NCBI GenBank assembly: GCA_035063765.1
Contig: JAPSFT010000013.1
Coordinates: 62,001-126,000, forward strand
DNA from: Deltaproteobacteria bacterium
GTDB taxonomy: Bacteria > Myxococcota_A > UBA9160 > PR03
Reading direction: 5' to 3'
DNA: 64,000 nt
Shown: positions 59,396 to 64,000 of the stretch, piece after piece
How the letters are laid out: each line of letters begins with the position of its first letter
Numbering within the stretch: position 1 is the stretch's first letter
Program-made: the position numbers and the translations under genes
Notes under the pieces: model-generated
Told to the model about the DNA's origin: nothing
What the model saw: the letters and a program-made list of their open reading frames with translations, nothing else
Databases searched by the model: none

Positions 59396-60679
59396 ATGCA
59401 TCGGGGTTTCGCGCTCCTCGCAGCCTTCGCGCTCCTCGCGCCCGCCTGTGGCGGCGAGGGGGAGCGGGCGCCCGCCCCGGCGCAGCCCGCAGCCGGAGCG
59501 CCGGCGGGCCGGGCGCCGGCCGCGCCCGAGAGCGCGACGCCCGCGGATCTGCCGAAGGGCCTCCTGCTCGCGCTCTCGCCCTTCGAGGTGACGCCGCAGG
59601 GCCAGGTGCTGCCGAAGCCGACCGCCGCGCGGCTCGAGATCCTGACCCGCGAGGGCGGCGCCTGGCGCGTGCGCGCGATCACCGACCCGGAGAGCAACGT
59701 CTTCCACAAGGCGATCGCCTTCGACGGCGGGATCCTGACCCTCGGCGGCAGCGCGGCGGCGATCAAGCTCTGGCGCCCCGACCTGTCCCGGACCGGCTTC
59801 GTGGCCGAGACGGTCTGGTCCCAGGACTTCGGCGGCAAGTTCAGCCGCATGCGCGACGCGGAGGTTGCCGATCTCGACGGCGACGGCTCGCCGGACCTGG
59901 CCGTCGCGACCCACGACCAGGGCGTGGTCGCGATCGTCCGGCGCAAGTCGGGGGGTGGCTGGAGCGTCGAGGAGATCGACCGCGAGAAGGACACCTTCGT
60001 GCACGAGATCGAGGTCGGCGACCTCGACGGCGACGGTGTCCTCGAGGTCTACGCGACCCCGAGCGAGCCGAACCGCCTCGACGGCACGCCCCAGCACGGC
60101 AAGGTGACCCGCTACGTGCCGGCCCGGGGCGAGGGGCGCGTCGAGGTGGCGGACCTCGGCGACCGCCACGCGAAGGAGATCCTGGTCGGCGACGTCGACG
60201 GCGACGGGCGCGACGAGCTCTACGTGGCCGTCGAGGCGGTGTCGGGCGGGAAGGTCGAGATCCGCCGCTTCGACGCCGGGACCGATCCCGCGGCCGGCGC
60301 CGTGATCGCCGAGCTCGACGACACCCAGACGCGCTTCCTGACCGCCGGCGACGTGGACGGCGACGGCCGGCGCGAGATGGTGGCGGCCGGCATGAAGAGC
60401 GGGCTGTGGCTGCTGCGGCCCGGCCCCGCGCCGGCCACCGCCGCCTGGGCGAAGAGCCAGATCGACGCGCGCTCGGGCGGCTTCGAGCACGCCACGGTCC
60501 TCGCCGACCTCGACGGCGACGGGCGCGACGAGCTCTACGCCGCGAGCGACGACCACGGCGAGCTGCGCCGCTACGTCTGGCGCGACGGCGGCTGGGCGCG
60601 CGAGGTCATCCACACCCGCAAGCCCAAGGGCTCCGCCTTCACCTGGAACATCACCCCCGTCCCGCGCGAGGTCCGCTGA
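59396..60679 (+). CDS. FG-GAP/VCBS-repeat lipoprotein
   Basis: This is a 427-aa exported lipoprotein: hydrophobic signal and lipobox LLAPAC (Cys18), a Pro/Ala-rich linker to about residue 50, then a beta-propeller of repeats with calcium-binding cores: ADLDGDGSPDLAVAT, GDLDGDGVLEVYATP, GDVDGDGRDELYVAV, GDVDGDGRREMVAAG and ADLDGDGRDELYAAS. Such propellers mediate surface interactions. GGGAGGGG precedes the ATG at 59396. Stands alone between hisS and the nucleoside phosphorylase. Confidence 0.83.
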   Translation: MHRGFALLAAFALLAPACGGEGERAPAPAQPAAGAPAGRAPAAPESATPADLPKGLLLALSPFEVTPQGQVLPKPTAARLEILTREGGAWRVRAITDPESNVFHKAIAFDGGILTLGGSAAAIKLWRPDLSRTGFVAETVWSQDFGGKFSRMRDAEVADLDGDGSPDLAVATHDQGVVAIVRRKSGGGWSVEEIDREKDTFVHEIEVGDLDGDGVLEVYATPSEPNRLDGTPQHGKVTRYVPARGEGRVEVADLGDRHAKEILVGDVDGDGRDELYVAVEAVSGGKVEIRRFDAGTDPAAGAVIAELDDTQTRFLTAGDVDGDGRREMVAAGMKSGLWLLRPGPAPATAAWAKSQIDARSGGFEHATVLADLDGDGRDELYAASDDHGELRRYVWRDGGWAREVIHTRKPKGSAFTWNITPVPREVR

Positions 60680-60715
60680 CGCAACGGGCAGGGGCGGCCC
60701 TCGTCGAGCCGTCGC

Positions 60716-61513
60716 TCAGCTCGCCTCCTCCGCCGCGAGCTGCGCGACCGCCGCGTGGGCGACCGCGATCGCCGCCGCCATGTTGCGGTCGAGGTCGATG
60801 GGCTCGCCGGGGCGCCAGGGCGTGCGGTCCGAGACCACGCAGAGCGCGCCCGCGCGCAGGCCGAAGAGGCCCGCGAGCGTGAGCAGCGTCCCCGCCTCCA
60901 TCTCGCAGTTGAGCACGCCCGCCGCCTGCATGGCGCGCAGGCGCGCCTCGTGCGCGGGCGTCCAGTAGCCGCCGAAGTGCGCCGAGGCGAGCGCGCCGCC
61001 GGGCGCGAGCCGCGCGTTGCGCGCGAAGAAGGCGTCGAGCGACCAGGTCACCCCCGCCCGCCAGCGCGCCCCGGCGGCGCGCGCCGCCGCGACCAGCGCG
61101 CCCACCACGCGCCAGTCCGCCACGGCGGGGTACTCGGGCACGACGTAGCTGCGCGTGGTCCCGTCGTCGCGGACGGCCCCGGTCGTGATCACGAGCTCGC
61201 CGGGGGCCAGGTCCTCGGCGAGCCCGCCGCTGTTGCCGATCCGGATCAGGGTGCGCGCCCCCGCCCGCGCCAGCTCCTCGACCACGATCGCGGCTCCGGG
61301 CGCGCCCACCCCGGTCGAGGCCGCGGCGATCGGGATCCCGCGCCAGACGCCGCTCACGACCCGGAACTCGCGGACCTCACAGAGCGTCCGGAGCTCGCGC
61401 CAGTCCGCTGCGATCCGCTCGACCCGGGCGGGATCCCCGCACAGGAAGGCGAAGGCCGGGGCGCCTCCCGCGTGCAGACCCAGGATGGGAGTGGGAGGGG
61501 CCGCTTCGGGCAT
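60716..61513 (-). CDS. Nucleoside phosphorylase (purine/uridine phosphorylase family)
   Basis: This 265-aa enzyme cleaves a nucleoside with phosphate in salvage. Phosphate-site FLCGDPARVERIA, VVSGVWRGIPIAAASTGVGA, TLIRIGNSGGLAEDLAPGEL and the ribose/base-site LNCEMEAGTLLTLAGLFG plus SDRTPWRPGE are in the order of the Udp/DeoD family; base specificity is not clear. ATG 61513 lacks a ribosome-binding site; TACTCC lies 6 nt upstream. Confidence 0.83.
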   Translation of the reverse strand: MPEAAPPTPILGLHAGGAPAFAFLCGDPARVERIAADWRELRTLCEVREFRVVSGVWRGIPIAAASTGVGAPGAAIVVEELARAGARTLIRIGNSGGLAEDLAPGELVITTGAVRDDGTTRSYVVPEYPAVADWRVVGALVAAARAAGARWRAGVTWSLDAFFARNARLAPGGALASAHFGGYWTPAHEARLRAMQAAGVLNCEMEAGTLLTLAGLFGLRAGALCVVSDRTPWRPGEPIDLDRNMAAAIAVAHAAVAQLAAEEAS

Positions 61514-61525
61514 CTGGCCGGAGTA
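61514..61525 (-). promoter_or_regulatory. Putative leaderless -10-like box of the nucleoside phosphorylase gene
   Basis: TACTCC on the minus strand (61525-61520) ends 6 nt before ATG 61513. It lacks the last T of TAnnnT, so support is weaker than for the other sites. Confidence 0.3.
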
Positions 61526-61549
61526 GGGCAGGGGCAAGCCCCCTGCAAC

Positions 61550-61573
61550 GGGCACGCAGCTCCCCGCGTGCCC
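61550..61573. repeat. 8-bp perfect hairpin in the phosphorylase/topoisomerase gap
   Basis: GGGCACGC (61550-61557) pairs with GCGTGCCC (61566-61573) around an 8-nt loop; a smaller hairpin, CAGGGG/CCCCTG (61529-61534 with 61540-61545), lies just before it. They sit between divergent genes, so they could shape the topoisomerase leader. Function unknown; the rest of 61574-61727 shows nothing clear. Confidence 0.35.
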
Positions 61574-61727
61574 CCGCGGGAGCACTCCAGGTTTCCAGGA
61601 GTCCTGCCGAGCAGGCGCGGGTCGACAGCCCGGAGGCCCCGGGCTAAGGATGCCCGGACCCCGGAGCCAGGCCCGAGGCTCCCCATCCTCTGCTCCAGCC
61701 GCCCAGATCCGCTCCCCGGAGGGAAGA

Positions 61728-64000
61728 GTGGCCAAGTCCCTCATCATCACCGAGAAGCCGAGCGTCGCGCGCGACATCGCCGCCGCCCTGGGCGGCTTCG
61801 ACGAGCAGGACGGCTACTTCGAGAGCGCGCGCTGGGTGCTGACCTGGGCCGTCGGCCACCTCTTCGAGCTGCTCGAGCCCGAGGAGATCGACGAGACCTA
61901 CAAGCGCTGGACGCTCGACAACCTCCCGATCATCCCCGCCGAGTTCCGGACCAAGCCGAAGGCCGGCCAGACCGCCCGGGTGCGGCTCATCAAGCGGCTG
62001 CTCGAGCGCGACGACGTCGAGGGCGTCGTGAACGCCTGCGACGCCGGTCGCGAGGGCGAGCTGATCTTCCGCGAGATCGTCGAGCACTTCGCGAGCCGCA
62101 AGCCGATCCGCCGCCTGTGGCTCCAGTCGATGACCGAGGACGCGATCCGCGACGGCTTCGCGCGCCTGCGCCCGGGCGAGGAGCTCGCGGGCCTGGCCGC
62201 CGCCGCCGCCGCGCGCACGCGCACGGACTGGCTGATCGGGATGAACGCCACGCGCGCGCTCACCAAGCGCCTCAAGGGCCGGCGCGAGAAGGGTGCCTGG
62301 TCGGCGGGCCGGGTGCAGACGCCCACCCTGGCGCTGCTCGTCGTGCGCGAGCTCGAGGTCCTCGCCCACGTGCCGCGCCCCTACTGGCGCATCGCGGGCA
62401 GCTTCGACGACGCGGGCAACGCCTACCAGGGCCAGTGGTTCGACCCCGCGCTCGGCGAGGGCGACGGCGAGGCCCGCGACGACCGGATCTTCGACGAGGC
62501 CCGCGCCCGCGAGATCGCCGCGGCCGTCGAGGGCCGGGCCGGGACCGCCGAGGAGACGCGCAAGCCCTCGCGCGAGTCGGCGCCGCCGCTCTTCGACCTG
62601 ACGAGCCTCCAGCGCGAGGCGATCCGCAAGTTCGGCTGGACCGCGCGGCGCACGCTGTCGGCGGCCCAGCGCTGCTACGAGCAGCACAAGCTCCTCACCT
62701 ACCCCCGCACCGACTCGCGCTGCCTGCCGAACGACTACCGGGCGGTGGTGCCGAACGTCCTGCGCGCCTTCGCCGAGGCCGGCCGGCGCGGCGACGCCGC
62801 GCTCGGCGAGATGCGCGGGCCCGTGCGCGAGTACGGGGCCGCCGCCGCACGCCTGCTCGAGCGCGGCCTCGAGAACGAGGCGCGCACCTTCGACGACGCC
62901 AAGGTCTCCGACCACTTCGCGATCGTGCCGACCGGGAAGCTCCCGGGTGCCGGCCTCTCGGGCGACGACAAGCGCCTCTTCGACCTGGTCGTGCGGCGCT
63001 TCCTCGCGACCTTCCATCCTGCGGCCGTCTGGGAGCGGGTCGAGCGCACGACCACGGTGAACGGCCAGCGCTTCCGCAGCCGCGCCCGCACGCTCATGGA
63101 GCCGGGCTGGCGCGCGGTGCTCGAGGGCGGCGCGACCGAGGACGCCGGCGACGACGTGGCGGCGCTGCCGCCGCTGGTCGAGGCGGCCGTGCGCACGACC
63201 GCGGTCGAGACGGTCGCCGAGCAGACCCGGCCGCCCGCGCGCATCACCGAGGCGCGCCTGCTCTCCCTCATGGAGAACGCCGGCAAGGAGCTCGAGGACG
63301 AGGAGCTGGCCGCCGCCATGCACGAGCGCGGGCTCGGGACGCCCGCCACGCGCGCGGAGATCATCGAGAACCTGATCGCCAAGGGCTACGTGGTCCGGAT
63401 CGGGCGCGTGCTGCGGCCCACCGCCAAGGGCATCCGCCTGATCGACATCCTGAAGCGCGTGCACATCGACGGTCTCGCCTCCGCCGAGCTGACGGGCGAG
63501 ATGGAGTACCACCTGAACCAGGTGGAGCACGGCCAGCGCGACGCGGCCGACTTCATGCAGGAGATGGAGGCCTACACCCGCGAGATCGTCGCGCACGCGA
63601 AGGGCTTCGAGTACGAGGACCTCTACCGGCACGACCCGCCGCTCGGCGATTGCCCGCGCTGCGGGCGCCCGGTCGTCGAGCGCCCCTGGTTCTACCGCTG
63701 CGAGGAGGAGCCTGCGCGCGAGGAGGACTGTCCCTTCCGGGTCTGGAAGGACACCTCGGGGCGCTACCTCGACCGCACCACCGTTGCCGCGTTGCTCCGC
63801 GACGGCAGGACCGGAGCCGTCGAGGGCTTCACGGCCCGCAACGGCCGGACCTACCAGGCCGCGCTCGAGATCGACCGCGCGGAGTGGGTGGTGCGGGTGC
63901 GGCCGGTGGCCTGGGAGGACGGCTCGGTCAGCGCGGAGCCCGAGTACGAGGTGAACCCCGAGCCGCTCGCGGGCTGCCCCTTCGAGGAGGAGTGCGCGGT
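61728..64000 (+). CDS. Type IA DNA topoisomerase (TopB/topoisomerase III-like), 3' end outside the window
   Basis: At least 757 residues are present; the frame is still open at base 64000. The Toprim domain has SLIITEKPSVARDIAAALGG and NACDAGREGELIFREI, the core has GAWSAGRVQTPTLALLV, and the catalytic Tyr lies in KLLTYPRTDSRCLP. A later block is GLGTPATRAEIIENLIAKGY. After residue 640 comes a cysteine zinc site (LGDCPRCGRPV, FYRCEEE, EEDCPFRVW) and a topoisomerase-III-type C-terminal repeat. The enzyme relaxes or decatenates DNA by single-strand passage. GTG 61728 follows GGAGGGAAG. Confidence 0.92.
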   Translation, partial: MAKSLIITEKPSVARDIAAALGGFDEQDGYFESARWVLTWAVGHLFELLEPEEIDETYKRWTLDNLPIIPAEFRTKPKAGQTARVRLIKRLLERDDVEGVVNACDAGREGELIFREIVEHFASRKPIRRLWLQSMTEDAIRDGFARLRPGEELAGLAAAAAARTRTDWLIGMNATRALTKRLKGRREKGAWSAGRVQTPTLALLVVRELEVLAHVPRPYWRIAGSFDDAGNAYQGQWFDPALGEGDGEARDDRIFDEARAREIAAAVEGRAGTAEETRKPSRESAPPLFDLTSLQREAIRKFGWTARRTLSAAQRCYEQHKLLTYPRTDSRCLPNDYRAVVPNVLRAFAEAGRRGDAALGEMRGPVREYGAAAARLLERGLENEARTFDDAKVSDHFAIVPTGKLPGAGLSGDDKRLFDLVVRRFLATFHPAAVWERVERTTTVNGQRFRSRARTLMEPGWRAVLEGGATEDAGDDVAALPPLVEAAVRTTAVETVAEQTRPPARITEARLLSLMENAGKELEDEELAAAMHERGLGTPATRAEIIENLIAKGYVVRIGRVLRPTAKGIRLIDILKRVHIDGLASAELTGEMEYHLNQVEHGQRDAADFMQEMEAYTREIVAHAKGFEYEDLYRHDPPLGDCPRCGRPVVERPWFYRCEEEPAREEDCPFRVWKDTSGRYLDRTTVAALLRDGRTGAVEGFTARNGRTYQAALEIDRAEWVVRVRPVAWEDGSVSAEPEYEVNPEPLAGCPFEEECA

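Noticed and set aside
61550-61573. Riboswitch or tRNA in the phosphorylase/topoisomerase gap
   Set aside because: Only short simple hairpins are visible; no tRNA cloverleaf or known riboswitch core was found.

Overview
This window is very GC-rich chromosomal DNA from an uncultured-type bacterium. The mix of genes fits a deltaproteobacterial-grade lineage such as Myxococcota or a neighbouring phylum: acyl-CoA and ether-lipid enzymes, an LL-diaminopimelate aminotransferase, three proteins with PEP-CTERM-type C-termini, a PotA/B/C/D polyamine transporter and a biosynthetic arginine decarboxylase. That placement is inference only; there is no rRNA or tRNA to anchor it. No CRISPR array, phage module or intact transposase was seen. 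About 59 genes are supported, tightly packed, many with 1-4 nt start/stop overlaps (ATGA, GTGA, TGATG) and frequent GTG or TTG starts.

Layout. 0-5 kb (minus): plsB followed by an NMT1-type ABC importer. 5-12 kb: an alpha/beta hydrolase, a ZapG/YhcB-like protein, a PrpE-type acyl-CoA synthetase, a degenerate kinase/P-loop fusion, then peroxiredoxin plus thioredoxin-like gene behind a well-formed promoter with a perfect palindrome. 12-18.6 kb: VOC protein, LCAD-type acyl-CoA dehydrogenase, small envelope proteins, HAD phosphatase, GFA protein, a CSLREA/PEP-CTERM protein and an ExbD-like domain protein. 18.6-23.8 kb: a five-gene minus operon headed by a MocR regulator, divergent from an EamA exporter. 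23.8-28 kb: a sensor kinase, the fossil of a REC-GGDEF-EAL regulator, a LuxR-type regulator and a PEP-CTERM protein. 28-33.8 kb: aldehyde dehydrogenase, a very large secreted hydrolase, a glycine-rich membrane protein, a YbaK-like deacylase. 33.8-37.4 kb: a nitrosative-stress-like module (YeiH-type permease, hemerythrin, cupin, NsrR-like regulator with a 23-bp operator, ABM/zinc-ribbon protein, DUF488). 37.3-42.4 kb (minus): F420/LLM enzyme, alkyl-DHAP synthase, DapL, adenylate cyclase, with a 37-bp-arm palindrome across the last junction. 42.7-48.4 kb: SUMF1-like PEP-CTERM protein, ADP-forming acyl-CoA synthetase, a MITE-like element, nitronate monooxygenase, crotonase. 48.5-50.5 kb: SPFH-GYF protein and a zinc-ribbon partner. 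50.6-58 kb: a polyamine locus (potA, divergent from a GNAT, an HDAC fragment, a potC-potD fusion and potB; convergent speA). 58-64 kb: hisS, an FG-GAP lipoprotein, a nucleoside phosphorylase and a truncated-by-window topoisomerase III-like gene.

The most notable signals are regulatory and evolutionary. A TAnnnT box lies only 6-9 nt upstream of several start codons that lack a Shine-Dalgarno sequence, which suggests that leaderless transcripts are common here, while other genes have the same box 24-35 nt upstream plus a ribosome-binding site. Other highlights are the nested palindromes at the peroxiredoxin promoter, an NsrR-type 11-1-11 operator, gene fossils (REC-GGDEF-EAL; FAD oxidoreductase; HDAC-like), two inverted-repeat elements, and the PotC-PotD fusion.
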